A stretch of DNA of 64,000 nucleotides, taken from Mycobacterium sp. 050128 (lineage in GTDB: Bacteria > Actinomycetota > Actinomycetes > Mycobacteriales > Mycobacteriaceae). The notes under the pieces were generated by a model, which made no database searches, was not told the origin of the DNA, and saw nothing but the letters and a program-made list of their open reading frames with translations. The stretch covers positions 1,054,001-1,118,000 of the forward strand of contig NZ_JAZGLW010000001.1 in the NCBI RefSeq assembly GCF_036409155.1, written 5' to 3'. The position numbers and the translations under genes were made by a program. Shown here piece by piece: positions 37,001-44,979 of this stretch; the stretch's first letter is position 1; the number at the start of each line of letters is the position of its first letter.

Positions 37001-38412
37001 CCGACCTGATCGCCGAGCCGAATACGACTCGGTCCCAAGGTGATTCGGACACGGTGGACATCCTCGGTTCAGCCTACGCGGCCACCGACGGCGATCCGGC
37101 CACCGCCTGGACGGCGCCGCAGCGCGTGGTGCAACACAAGAGCGCGCCGACGCTGACGCTGGTCTTGCCCAAGCCGACCGAGGTCGCCGGGTTGCGGCTG
37201 CTGCCCAGCCGGTCGACGTTGCCCGCGCGGCCGACGGTGGTGGCCGTCAACCTCGGCGACGGCCCGCAGGTCCGCAAACTCCCGCCGAGCGACGTGGGGG
37301 CGGCGCTGCCCCAAACGCTGTCGTTGCGGCCCCGGGTCACCGACACCGTCACCGTCAGCCTGCTGGACTGGCAAGACGTCATCGACCGCAACGCGCTGGG
37401 CTTCGACCAGCTCAAACCGCCGGGGCTGGCCGAGGTCGCGGCGCTGGGCGCCGACGGCAACCCGATCGCCACCGCCGACGCGGCGCGCAACCGGTCGCGC
37501 GAGATCGTCGTCGACTGCGACCATGGCCCGGTCATCGCGGTCGCGGGCCGGTTCGTGCACACCTCGATCCGGACCACGGCGGGAGCGCTGCTGGACGGCG
37601 AGCCGACAGCGGTGAGCGCCTGCGATCCCAATCCGATCGCGCTGCCGACCGGGCAACAGGAATTGTTGATCAGCCCCGGCGCCCAGTTCGTCGTGGACGG
37701 GGCACAACTCTCGACCGCCGAATCGCCCGGCCCCACCGGGATTTCGACGGTGCCGGCCGCCACGGGGGCGTGGGGGCCCGACCGTCGCGAAGTGCGGGCC
37801 CCGGCGTCGCCCACCTCCCGGGTGCTGGTCATTCCCGAAAGCATCAACCCCGGCTGGGTGGCACGCACCAGCACCGGGACCCGGTTGACGCCGGTGGCCG
37901 TCAACGGATGGCAGCAGGGTTGGATGGTGCCCGCCGGAGATCCCGGCACGATCACGCTGAGCTTCGCGTCCAACTCGCTGTACCGGGTCGGGCTGGCCGC
38001 GGGCCTGGCATTGCTGCCGATGTTGGCCATGCTCGCGTTGTGGCGCCGGCGCGGCCGGTCCGACGACCCCCCGGCGCCACCGTGGACGCCCGGGCCCTGG
38101 GCGGCGGCGCCGCTGCTGGCGGCCGGGGCGGTGATCGCCGGCGTGGCGGGGGTCGTCGTGATCGGCGCCGCTCTTGGCCTGCGGTACGCGCTGCGTGATC
38201 GCGAGCGGTTGCGCGACCGGATCACCGTCGCCGCCAGTGCGGGCGGACTGATTCTGGCCGGTGCGGCGCTGTCGCGGCATCCCTGGCGGTCGGTCGACGG
38301 GTACTCCGGGCATTCCGCGAATGTCCAACTGCTGGCCTTGATTTCGCTGGCGGCGGTCGCCGCCTCGGCGATCGCCCTGCCCGATCGCGGGCGCCCGGCA
38401 CGCGACCAATAG
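34096..38412 (+). CDS. aftD: Alpha-(1->3)-arabinofuranosyltransferase AftD
   Basis: A 1438-residue membrane glycosyltransferase, matching Rv0236c. It branches the arabinan of arabinogalactan and lipoarabinomannan using decaprenyl-phosphoryl arabinose on the outer face of the membrane. The GT-C transmembrane part covers about residues 38-465, with the acidic substrate region SPDTKLDLTANP near residue 55. Carbohydrate-binding discoidin-like modules follow at about 735-865 and 985-1085 (both contain a DGDPATAW motif), and the last 150 residues return to the membrane. GTG 34096 is the first possible start and may be slightly too early. It is normally essential. Confidence 0.93.
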   Translation: MQDDAARSELPPSEPARNPPAADSAAGFSVTPLSRRWLLLVGAICLALTFAQSPGQVSPDTKLDLTANPLRFLARATNLWNSELPFGQTQNQAYGYLFPHGAFFAIGHLLGVPGWMTQRLWWALLLTVGFWGLLRVAEALGIGSPTSRLIGATAFALSPRVLTTLGSISSETLPIMLAPWVLLPTILALRGGGGRSVRALAGQAGLAVALMGAVNAIATLAGCLPAVIWWACHRPNRLWWRYTGWWLLSLVLAMLWWVVALVLLRNVSPPFLDFIESSGVTTQWSSLVEMLRGTDSWTPFVAPTATAGAPLVTGSAAILATCLVAAAGLAGLAGTGMPARGRLVTMLLVGVVLMAVGYSAGSGGGLGSPLAHAVQLFLDAAGAPLRNVHKVESVIRIPIVLGVAALLGRVPLPGSAPRAQWVGAFAHPERDRRVAVTVVVLTALLVSTSLAWTARLAPPGTFSAIPRYWHDAADWLSAHNTGTPTPGRVLVVPGAPFATQMWGTTHDEPLQVLGSGPWGVRDSIPLTPPQTIRALDSVQRLFAAGLPSAGLADTLARQGISYVVVRNDLDPDASRSARPILVHRTIDGSPRLLKAAQFGEPVGPGTLPGFVADSGLRPRYPAVEIYQVAAPGNPGAPYFADIDQLPRVDGGPEVLLRLDERRRLLGQQPLGPVLLTTDARAANLPVPVVTVTDTPAARETDYGRVDEHSSAIRADGDTRHTFNRVPDYPVPGAEPVFGGWNGGRITVSSSSSDSTAMPDVAPATSPAAAIDGDPATAWVTNALQAAVGQWMQVNFDHPVTNAALTLTPSATAVGSQVRRIVIDTATGSTTLRFDQPGKPLTAALPYGETPWVRITAAGTDDGSSGVQFGITDLSISQYDASGFAHPVDLRHTVRVPGPPQGSTVTGWDLGTELLGRPGCAAAGDSVRCAPSMALAPEEPVNFSRTLTVRAPVSVTPRLWVRPRQGPNLADLIAEPNTTRSQGDSDTVDILGSAYAATDGDPATAWTAPQRVVQHKSAPTLTLVLPKPTEVAGLRLLPSRSTLPARPTVVAVNLGDGPQVRKLPPSDVGAALPQTLSLRPRVTDTVTVSLLDWQDVIDRNALGFDQLKPPGLAEVAALGADGNPIATADAARNRSREIVVDCDHGPVIAVAGRFVHTSIRTTAGALLDGEPTAVSACDPNPIALPTGQQELLISPGAQFVVDGAQLSTAESPGPTGISTVPAATGAWGPDRREVRAPASPTSRVLVIPESINPGWVARTSTGTRLTPVAVNGWQQGWMVPAGDPGTITLSFASNSLYRVGLAAGLALLPMLAMLALWRRRGRSDDPPAPPWTPGPWAAAPLLAAGAVIAGVAGVVVIGAALGLRYALRDRERLRDRITVAASAGGLILAGAALSRHPWRSVDGYSGHSANVQLLALISLAAVAASAIALPDRGRPARDQ

Positions 38413-38498
38413 CGTCTCCGGCGTTGGCTGGCCGTGCATCGGCTGGTTGACTGGAAACGCGGAATCGTATGACCGCCGCTGTCCGAGGAGTTGTGGCC

Positions 38499-39947
38499 AT
38501 GGAATGGTTTTCAGCCCCCGACTACTGGTTGGGCAGGTTCGTGCTCGAGCGCGGCGTGGCGGCCATCTACCTGATCGCGTTCGTCGCCGCCGCGCTGCAG
38601 TTCCGCGCCCTGATCGGCGAGCACGGAATCCTGCCGGTGCCGCGGTTTTTGGCGGGGCAGTCATGGTGGCGATCGCCCAGCATCTTTGCGCTGCACTACT
38701 CCGATCGGCTGTTCGCCTCGGTGTCCTGGCTCGGCGCCGCGCTGTCGGCGGCCGTGGTCGTTGGCGCGGCCGACCTGCTACCGCTGTGGGCCGCGATGTC
38801 GATCTGGCTGATGCTGTGGGTGCTCTACCTTTCGATCGTCAACGTCGGGCAAGCGTGGTATTCGTTCGGCTGGGAATCCCTTTTGCTGGAAAGCGGATTC
38901 CTGATGATCTTCCTCGGCAACGACCGCGTCGCACCGCCGATGCTGACGTTGTGGATGGCGCGACTGCTGCTGTTTCGGGTCGAGTTCGGCGCCGGGCTGA
39001 TCAAGATGCGCGGCGACGCATGCTGGCGCGACCTGACCTGCCTGTACTACCACCACGAAACCCAGCCGATGCCGGGTCCGCTGAGCTGGTTCTTCCATCA
39101 CCTGCCCAAGCCGCTGCATCGAATTGAGGTGGCGGGCAACCACTTCGCGCAGCTGGTGGTGCCGTTCGGGTTGTTCGCGCCCCAGCCGGTGGCCAGCGTG
39201 GCCGCGGCGATCGTCGTGGTCACGCAACTATGGCTGGTGATGTCGGGCAACTTCGCCTGGCTCAATTGGTTGACGATCTTGCTGGCGTTCAGCGCCATCG
39301 ACGATTCGGCGGCCGCGCTGCTGGTGCCGATACCCGGACATCTCGCGGTATCGGCGGCGCCGCTGTGGTTCGTGGTCTTGGTGGTGGGCTTGGCCGGCGC
39401 GGTGCTGTTCCTGACGTACTGGCCGGTGCGCAACATGTTGTCACCTCGTCAGCGAATGAACATGTCGTTCAACCCCTTTCATTTGGTTAACACCTACGGC
39501 GCCTTCGGCAGCATCGGCCGTGTCCGCCGGGAGGTGGTGATCGAGGGCACCGACGAACCGCGGCTCAGCGCGCAGACGGTGTGGAAGGAATACGAATTCA
39601 AGGGCAAACCCGGCGCTCTCGGGCGCTTGCCGCGCCAGTGGGCGCCCTATCATTTGCGGCTGGACTGGCTGATGTGGTTTGCCGCCATCTCACCGGGTTA
39701 CGCCCAGCCATGGCTGAAGCCGTTACTGCAACGACTGCTGCGCAACGATCGGGTCACGCTGCGGCTGTTGCGGCACAATCCTTTTCCGGACTCGCCGCCG
39801 CGCTATGTGCGAGCCCAGCTCTACCAGTACCGCTTCACCACGCCGGCGGAGTTGCGGCGCGATCGGGCGTGGTGGCACCGCGCACTGGTGGGCCAATACG
39901 TGTCGCCGATGACGCTGCAGAAGACGACAGCACCGCCCGCCGGCTGA
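38499..39947 (+). CDS. Lipase maturation factor-like integral membrane protein (Rv0235c-like)
   Basis: 482 residues, the same as Rv0235c. Several helices fill the first 340 residues, and the soluble C-terminal domain has the LMF signature (VNTYGAFGSIGRVRREVVIE and later RQWAPYHLRLDW). In animals LMF1 helps lipases fold in the ER; the bacterial function is unknown. ATG 38499 has GAGGAG eight bases upstream, which decides it over ATG 38469. It lies 86 bases after aftD and is probably in the same transcript, which suggests an envelope role. Confidence 0.85.
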   Translation: MEWFSAPDYWLGRFVLERGVAAIYLIAFVAAALQFRALIGEHGILPVPRFLAGQSWWRSPSIFALHYSDRLFASVSWLGAALSAAVVVGAADLLPLWAAMSIWLMLWVLYLSIVNVGQAWYSFGWESLLLESGFLMIFLGNDRVAPPMLTLWMARLLLFRVEFGAGLIKMRGDACWRDLTCLYYHHETQPMPGPLSWFFHHLPKPLHRIEVAGNHFAQLVVPFGLFAPQPVASVAAAIVVVTQLWLVMSGNFAWLNWLTILLAFSAIDDSAAALLVPIPGHLAVSAAPLWFVVLVVGLAGAVLFLTYWPVRNMLSPRQRMNMSFNPFHLVNTYGAFGSIGRVRREVVIEGTDEPRLSAQTVWKEYEFKGKPGALGRLPRQWAPYHLRLDWLMWFAAISPGYAQPWLKPLLQRLLRNDRVTLRLLRHNPFPDSPPRYVRAQLYQYRFTTPAELRRDRAWWHRALVGQYVSPMTLQKTTAPPAG

Positions 39948-39960
39948 TCCGGGTCAGCCG
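39941..39960. terminator. Hairpin at the end of the LMF-like gene
   Basis: CGGCTGA and TCAGCCG pair perfectly around a six-base loop; the first arm includes the gene's own stop codon. It lies between two convergent genes. No T-run follows, so it is only a candidate terminator. Confidence 0.4.
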
Positions 39961-40017
39961 AGGCTGCCCAGGGGTCGGCGCCCGCGACGGCGTTCGCTGA
40001 GGAACATCCACGAAGGC

Positions 40018-41664
40018 CTACAGCGTATCGTCCAGTTCGCCGAGCCGGTCGGTCAGCCGCAAATTCTCGGAGTAGTCCACCGGGCAGGCGATCAGCGACA
40101 CCCCGTCGTCGGCGAGCGCGGCCTGTAGCGTCGGCAACAATTCGTCGGCGCTGCTGATCCGATATCCTTTGGCGCCAAAGCTTTCGGCGTACTGCACGAT
40201 GTCGGGGTTGTCGAACTTCACGTAGTAGTGGTTGCCGAGCTCGAGATCCATCTTCCACTCGATCAGGCCGTAACCGCCGTCCTCCCAGATCAACACCACC
40301 AGCGGTATCTTCTCTCGCACCGCGGTCTCGATTTCCTGCGAGTTCATCAGGAAGGCGCCGTCACCCACCACGGCAAGCACCTTGGACTCCGGGCGGGCCA
40401 GCTTGACTCCCAGCGCTCCTGGAAGCGCAAAGGCCATGGTGGACAAGCCATTCGAGACAAGGCAGGTGTTGCGCTCATAGGTCGGGTAGAGCCGGGCCAT
40501 CCACATCTTGGTCGCGCCGGTGTCGACGAGCACGACGTCGCTGCGGCCCAGCGCGGCCCGGATGTCGGCGACAATTCGCTGGGGCGCGAGCGGGTAACGC
40601 GAATCCTGTTGTCCCCGAGCGAATTCCTCGGCGAGCAGGCCGGACCCGGGTACCTCGTCGGCGTGCTCGATGCTGTGACCCGCGAGGGCTTCGGTCAGGG
40701 CGTTGAGCGAAGCACTGATGTCGCCGATGATCCCGACACCGACCGGGTAGTGCATGTCGACCTCGGCCGGGAAGCGATGGATGTGGATGATCTGTTTGTC
40801 GGCTTGCGGGTTGATCCGGACCGGGTCGAATTCCTGCAGTTCGTAGCCGACCGCGATCACGACGTCGGCGTTGTCGAACCCGAAGTTGACGTAGTCGTGG
40901 CGCATGAAGCCGATGGTCCCGATGCTGTTGGGGTGATCGTCGGGCATGACGCCCTTGCCGTGGAAGGTGTTGGCGACCTGAATGCCGAAGTCCTCGGAGA
41001 ACCGGACCAATGCCGCGGTGGCATCGGCGCGCGCGGCACCGTGCCCGGCCAGCACCACCGGCCGCTTGGCGCCGCGCAGGATGTCGACCGCGCGTTCAAT
41101 CTGTCCGGGAGCCGGTGCCTCGGCGCGCACCACGTTGCGCGGTAGCGGGCTCAGCTCGTAGTCGGTCTCGTCGGCGTCGATGTGCTCGGGCACCGCGAGG
41201 TAGACCGCAGCCGGGCGTTCGGCCTCGGCGACCTTGAACGCCTTGCGGAACATCTCCGGGATCGCGCGTGCGGTGGGCACACCGTCGGCCCAGCGGGTAA
41301 TCGGGGCGAACATCGAGACCAGGTCGACGTACTGATGCGATTCCTTGAATTGGCGGTCCTGACCGACCTGCGCGGAGATCGCGACCATCGGGGTGCTGTT
41401 GGTGGTGGCGTCGGCCACCCCGAGCTGCATGTTGATCGCCCCCGGGCCCAACGTGGCCGACACCACGGCCGCCCGGCCCGTCACGCGTCCATACATCTCG
41501 GCCATGAACGCCGCGGCCTGCTCGTGGCGGGTCAGCACGTAGCGGATCTGCGAGGACGCCAAGGCCTGGACGAACCGGATGTTCTCCTCGCCGGGCAGCC
41601 CGAAGACCACCGAGACACCCTCGTTTTCCAGGCACTGAACCATCAGCCGAGCCGCTGTACTCAT
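40018..41664 (-). CDS. Thiamine-pyrophosphate enzyme, acetolactate synthase (AlsS/IlvB)-like
   Basis: 548 residues with the three-domain TPP layout. The catalytic glutamate is in LTRHEQAAAFMAEMYGR, and the TPP-Mg motif opens with VVGDGAFLMNSQEIETA and ends at EDGGYGLIEWK. It resembles catabolic acetolactate synthases without a regulatory subunit, but benzaldehyde lyase or oxalyl-CoA decarboxylase-like activities cannot be excluded. ATG 41664 is preceded by AGGTGG; the GTG at 41685 is less likely. A perfect repeat GCCAC-GATA-GTGGC (41681-41694) lies in the gap to the divergent gabD1. No counterpart stands here in M. tuberculosis. Confidence 0.83.
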   Translation of the reverse strand: MSTAARLMVQCLENEGVSVVFGLPGEENIRFVQALASSQIRYVLTRHEQAAAFMAEMYGRVTGRAAVVSATLGPGAINMQLGVADATTNSTPMVAISAQVGQDRQFKESHQYVDLVSMFAPITRWADGVPTARAIPEMFRKAFKVAEAERPAAVYLAVPEHIDADETDYELSPLPRNVVRAEAPAPGQIERAVDILRGAKRPVVLAGHGAARADATAALVRFSEDFGIQVANTFHGKGVMPDDHPNSIGTIGFMRHDYVNFGFDNADVVIAVGYELQEFDPVRINPQADKQIIHIHRFPAEVDMHYPVGVGIIGDISASLNALTEALAGHSIEHADEVPGSGLLAEEFARGQQDSRYPLAPQRIVADIRAALGRSDVVLVDTGATKMWMARLYPTYERNTCLVSNGLSTMAFALPGALGVKLARPESKVLAVVGDGAFLMNSQEIETAVREKIPLVVLIWEDGGYGLIEWKMDLELGNHYYVKFDNPDIVQYAESFGAKGYRISSADELLPTLQAALADDGVSLIACPVDYSENLRLTDRLGELDDTL

Positions 41665-41744
41665 CCGCCACCTCCCTGTCGCCACGATAGTGGCAATCTG
41701 GATAGCGGACGTTTTATCAACCCTCGCAACCGAAGGATGTCAGC

Positions 41745-43121
41745 GTGTCGATCGCGACTACTAACCCGGCCACCGGCGAGACCGTGAAGACCTTCACCCC
41801 CGCGACAGACGACGAAGTCGATGCCGCGATCGCGCGTGCGCACGCGCGGTTCCTGGACTACCGGCACAGCACCACGTTCGCGCAGCGCGCCGAATGGGCC
41901 AACGCCACCGCCGACCTGTTGGACAAAGAGGCCGACGAAGTCGCGGCGATGATGACCCTGGAGATGGGTAAGACCCTGAAATCGGCCAAGGCCGAAGCGC
42001 TCAAGTGCGCCAAGGGTTTTCGGTACTACGCCGAGAACGCCGAGCGCCTGCTGGCCGACGAGCCGGCCGAGGCCGACAAGGTCGGTGCGAAAAAGGCCTA
42101 CACGCGCTGGCAGCCGCTTGGGGTGGTGCTGGCGGTGATGCCGTGGAACTTCCCGCTGTGGCAGGCCGTGCGGTTCGCCGCGCCGGCGCTGATGGCCGGC
42201 AACGTCGGCCTGCTCAAGCACGCGTCCAACGTGCCGCAGTCGGCGCTGTATCTGTCCGATGTCATCGCCCGCGGCGGGTTCCCCGCGGACTGCTTCCAGA
42301 CGCTGCTGGTGTCATCGAGTGCGGTTGAGCGCATCCTGCGCGACCCGCGCGTGGCGGCGGCCACCCTGACCGGCAGCGAGCCGGCCGGTCAATCGGTCGC
42401 GGCGATCTGTGGCGACGAGATCAAGCCCACCGTGCTCGAGCTCGGCGGCAGCGACCCGTTCATCGTGATGCCGTCGGTCGACCTCGACGAGGCCGTCAAG
42501 ACCGCCGTCACCGGCCGCGTGCAAAACAACGGGCAGTCCTGCATCGCCGCCAAACGGTTCATCGTGCACACCGACATCTACGACGCCTTCGTCGACAAGT
42601 TCGTCGAGCGCATGGCCGCCCTCACGGTCGGCGACCCGACCGACCCGGACACCGACGTGGGCCCGCTGGCCACCGAATCGGGCCGCGACGAAATCGCCAA
42701 GCAGGTCGACGACGCCGTCGCGGCCGGCGCGAAAATCCGTTGCGGCGGAAAGACTCCCGACCGGCCGGGGTGGTACTACCCGCCGACGGTGGTCACCGAG
42801 ATCACCAAGGACATGGCGCTCTACACCGAGGAGGTCTTCGGTCCGGTCGCCTCGATGTACCGCGCCGCCGACATCGACGAGGCCATCGAGATCGCCAACG
42901 CCACCACCTTCGGGCTGGGTTCCAACGCCTGGACCAACGACGAGGCCGAACAGCAGCGCTTCATCGACGACATCGAGGCCGGCCAGGTCTTCATCAACGG
43001 GATGACCGTGTCCTACCCCGAACTCGGGTTCGGCGGCATCAAGCGCTCCGGCTACGGCCGCGAACTCGCCGGCCTCGGCATCCGCGAGTTCTGCAACGCC
43101 AAGACCGTCTGGGTCGGCTAG
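41745..43121 (+). CDS. gabD1: Succinate-semialdehyde dehydrogenase GabD1
   Basis: 458 residues, matching Rv0234c. It oxidises succinic semialdehyde to succinate with NADP in the variant TCA/GABA route. The catalytic cysteine is in NNGQSCIAAKRF, the general-base glutamate in LELGGSDPF, and the cofactor region begins VMPWNFPLWQ. GTG 41745 is preceded by AAGGA. It is divergent from the TPP enzyme, which might share 2-oxo-acid metabolism with it, and convergent with nrdB, with a hairpin between their stops. Confidence 0.92.
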   Translation: MSIATTNPATGETVKTFTPATDDEVDAAIARAHARFLDYRHSTTFAQRAEWANATADLLDKEADEVAAMMTLEMGKTLKSAKAEALKCAKGFRYYAENAERLLADEPAEADKVGAKKAYTRWQPLGVVLAVMPWNFPLWQAVRFAAPALMAGNVGLLKHASNVPQSALYLSDVIARGGFPADCFQTLLVSSSAVERILRDPRVAAATLTGSEPAGQSVAAICGDEIKPTVLELGGSDPFIVMPSVDLDEAVKTAVTGRVQNNGQSCIAAKRFIVHTDIYDAFVDKFVERMAALTVGDPTDPDTDVGPLATESGRDEIAKQVDDAVAAGAKIRCGGKTPDRPGWYYPPTVVTEITKDMALYTEEVFGPVASMYRAADIDEAIEIANATTFGLGSNAWTNDEAEQQRFIDDIEAGQVFINGMTVSYPELGFGGIKRSGYGRELAGLGIREFCNAKTVWVG

Positions 43122-43129
43122 GCTCCGCG

Positions 43130-43189
43130 CCGAGCGTGGGGCCTACGGACGGATTCGAGAGGATTCCGGTGCGCTAGGCCCACACTCGG
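43130..43189. terminator. Bidirectional hairpin between gabD1 and the R2lox gene
   Basis: The arms CCGAGCGTGGGGCCTA and TAGGCCCACACTCGG pair with few mismatches across a 29-base spacer. The convergent stop codons lie within 10 bases on either side, which supports shared termination. Confidence 0.55.
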
Positions 43190-43193
43190 GGCT

Positions 43194-44132
43194 CTAATGG
43201 ATGCCCGCCAGCACCTTCTCGTCCTCCTCGGCGAAGGTGTCTTCGAGCTGCAGCGGTGAGTAGTCGAGGTCGATCTCGCCGAGCGGGCGGCCGCGGGCGC
43301 TGGAGATGGTGCCGAAGCGGCGCATGCCCTTGTCGGACGCGTACTGCATGGAGTCGTCGGCCGACAGACCGAAGGGCATCGGATCGTAGAGGGCGAAGCC
43401 CTCCTCGATCAGCCGCAGTCCGAGCGGCATCAGCTCGTTCATCCGCGTTTCGAAGACACCCCAATTGGCGTCGTCGGCGGCGACGTGGCGCCGGCAGGTG
43501 AAGGTGCCCCACGCCATGTGGCGTCGCTCGTCGTCGCCGATGCGCCGGACCAATTCCTGCATGCCGGGCAGGATGTCGCGTTCCACGCAGATCTTGTGCC
43601 AGAGGTAGTAACCGGTCAGCGCCAGCATGCCTTCGACCATGTGGTTGTAGGTCACCGACGCCCGAATCTGGGCGGCCGGAGAGGCGTCGAGCGTCAACGC
43701 GCTCAGGCACGCCGGCAGCTCCTCGTAGAAGATCGTGCGGTAGGTCGGCACGTCGTCGATAAGGTTGTTCAGGTCCTCGGTGACGCCGACGGCGTCGAGC
43801 CACATCCGGAACACCTGAACGTGCTTGGCCTCCTCGAAGGCGAACTGCGTCAGATACATCTCGTCGCCGAGCCGGCCCTCGGCCCGCATCGCGGCCATGA
43901 ACGGCTGGATGTCCTGGGTCACCGATTCCTCGCCGGCGATGAACTCGGCGCACAGCAGGGTCGCGTAGCTGCGTTCGTCGTCGGTCAGGCGTTCCCAGTC
44001 TTCCCGATCGCGAGAGAAGTCGATGTCGGCCGGATCCCAGAATTTCGCATTGCCGCCCGCAAAGAGCTTGAGCGGCAGGCTATCCCAGTTGAGACCGCCT
44101 TGGGACATTGAGCCGATTCGGGTTCGATTCAT
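43194..44132 (-). CDS. nrdB: R2-like ligand-binding oxidase (R2lox), annotated NrdB
   Basis: 312 residues, matching Rv0233. Despite the gene name it belongs to the R2lox group, which houses a Mn/Fe centre and a bound fatty acid. All metal ligands of the group are at matching positions: E68, E101, H104, E167, E202 and H205. V71 and Y162, which form the unusual Val-Tyr ether cross-link, are kept too. It probably oxidises a lipid-like substrate. Its start overlaps the TetR stop by four bases, so both are translated from one message. Confidence 0.92.
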   Translation of the reverse strand: MNRTRIGSMSQGGLNWDSLPLKLFAGGNAKFWDPADIDFSRDREDWERLTDDERSYATLLCAEFIAGEESVTQDIQPFMAAMRAEGRLGDEMYLTQFAFEEAKHVQVFRMWLDAVGVTEDLNNLIDDVPTYRTIFYEELPACLSALTLDASPAAQIRASVTYNHMVEGMLALTGYYLWHKICVERDILPGMQELVRRIGDDERRHMAWGTFTCRRHVAADDANWGVFETRMNELMPLGLRLIEEGFALYDPMPFGLSADDSMQYASDKGMRRFGTISSARGRPLGEIDLDYSPLQLEDTFAEEDEKVLAGIH

Positions 44133-44830
44133 GTGACCTCCTCAGATCGCAATGGGGCTGGGTTAACGGAGGCATTCGGTGTGGCCGGCAACGCCGCGAA
44201 TGCGGATGCCAGAGCGGCGACGAGCCTGCGCACGGCCAGCGCCGGCTGCTCGGGGCTGGGCTCGTCGAGCCCGAGGATGGGGTCCAGGCCGCGCATGTAG
44301 GGGGCCAGCGCCAGGTGCGGAAAGATCAGCAAAAGCAGCGACAACAGCACGTCGGTGTCGGCGTCGGCGCGCAGGTCGCCGCGGGTCTGGGCGACGCGCA
44401 CCAGCGGCCGCAGCACCTCGAGGTAATGACGGTGGATGACGCTGCGCACACTGACGCGGGCCTCGGTGTCGACCTCCAGGGTGGCCGCGGCGTGCAGCGA
44501 CCGCTCCCGCGGATGCTCGGCGAAGTAGGCGACCCAGCCGTCGAGGAGGTCGGTGAGAAAGTCGAAGAAGGGGCGGTTGGGGTCGAGCACGCGGATCATG
44601 TCTTCCATGTAGACGCGCACCCGCTGGCTGCCGATGTCGGCGATGAACGCGAACAGGTCGCGCTTGTCCGCGAAGTACTGGAAGAGACTGCCCTTGGCGA
44701 CGCCGGCCCGGCGCGCGATGACGTTCAGGCTGCCGCCGGAGAATCCGTGCGCCCCGAATTCGGCCTCCGCGGCATCGATGATCGCCTCGCGACGAGCGGG
44801 GTCGACCCGCGCCCATGTCACCGTCGGCAT
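44129..44830 (-). CDS. TetR family regulator (Rv0232-like)
   Basis: 233 residues with a clear HTH ([24 protein letters not shown], about residues 33-52) and a C-terminal domain of about 160 residues. ATG 44830 has AAGGAGG just upstream; the in-frame ATG 44863 lies inside a palindrome that looks like the operator, so the shorter start is preferred. The gene is between fadE4 and R2lox on the same strand. It probably represses itself and the R2lox gene, possibly in response to an acyl-CoA. Confidence 0.88.
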   Translation of the reverse strand: MPTVTWARVDPARREAIIDAAEAEFGAHGFSGGSLNVIARRAGVAKGSLFQYFADKRDLFAFIADIGSQRVRVYMEDMIRVLDPNRPFFDFLTDLLDGWVAYFAEHPRERSLHAAATLEVDTEARVSVRSVIHRHYLEVLRPLVRVAQTRGDLRADADTDVLLSLLLLIFPHLALAPYMRGLDPILGLDEPSPEQPALAVRRLVAALASAFAALPATPNASVNPAPLRSEEVT

Positions 44831-44848
44831 CACGCCTCCTTGCGTTGA

Positions 44849-44863
44849 ATGACCACTGGTCAT
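44849..44863. promoter_or_regulatory. TetR operator ATGACCA-C-TGGTCAT
   Basis: Perfect seven-base arms around one central base, 19 bases upstream of the TetR start. This is the position expected for autoregulation of the TetR-R2lox operon. Confidence 0.65.
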
Positions 44864-44943
44864 ACTACTGTGAGACAGCTCACAGTCAAGACCTCAGTCT
44901 GCCTCAGGCGCTGCCGACTAGCCCGGCCAGCCGGGCGCTGGGT

Positions 44944-44973
44944 CTCGAACGCCCGGCTAGCGGGGCGTTCGAG
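44944..44973 (-). terminator. Terminator hairpin after fadE4
   Basis: CTCGAACGCCC pairs perfectly with GGGCGTTCGAG across eight bases, directly after the fadE4 stop on the minus strand. A second hairpin, GCCCGGC-CA-GCCGGGC (44921-44936), follows, giving a double stop before the TetR promoter. Confidence 0.7.
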
Positions 44974-44979
44974 CAAGAG

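Noticed and set aside
35329..37038. A 569-codon antisense frame across aftD
   Set aside because: Produced by codon bias on the opposite strand; no protein family pattern.
34944..37043. A 699-codon plus-strand frame inside aftD
   Set aside because: Shifted-frame shadow of aftD with Arg/Gly-rich content; aftD itself shows conserved motifs throughout.
37069..38664. A 531-codon antisense frame at the aftD 3' end
   Set aside because: Repetitive Arg/Pro/Gln-rich translation and overlaps two confirmed genes.
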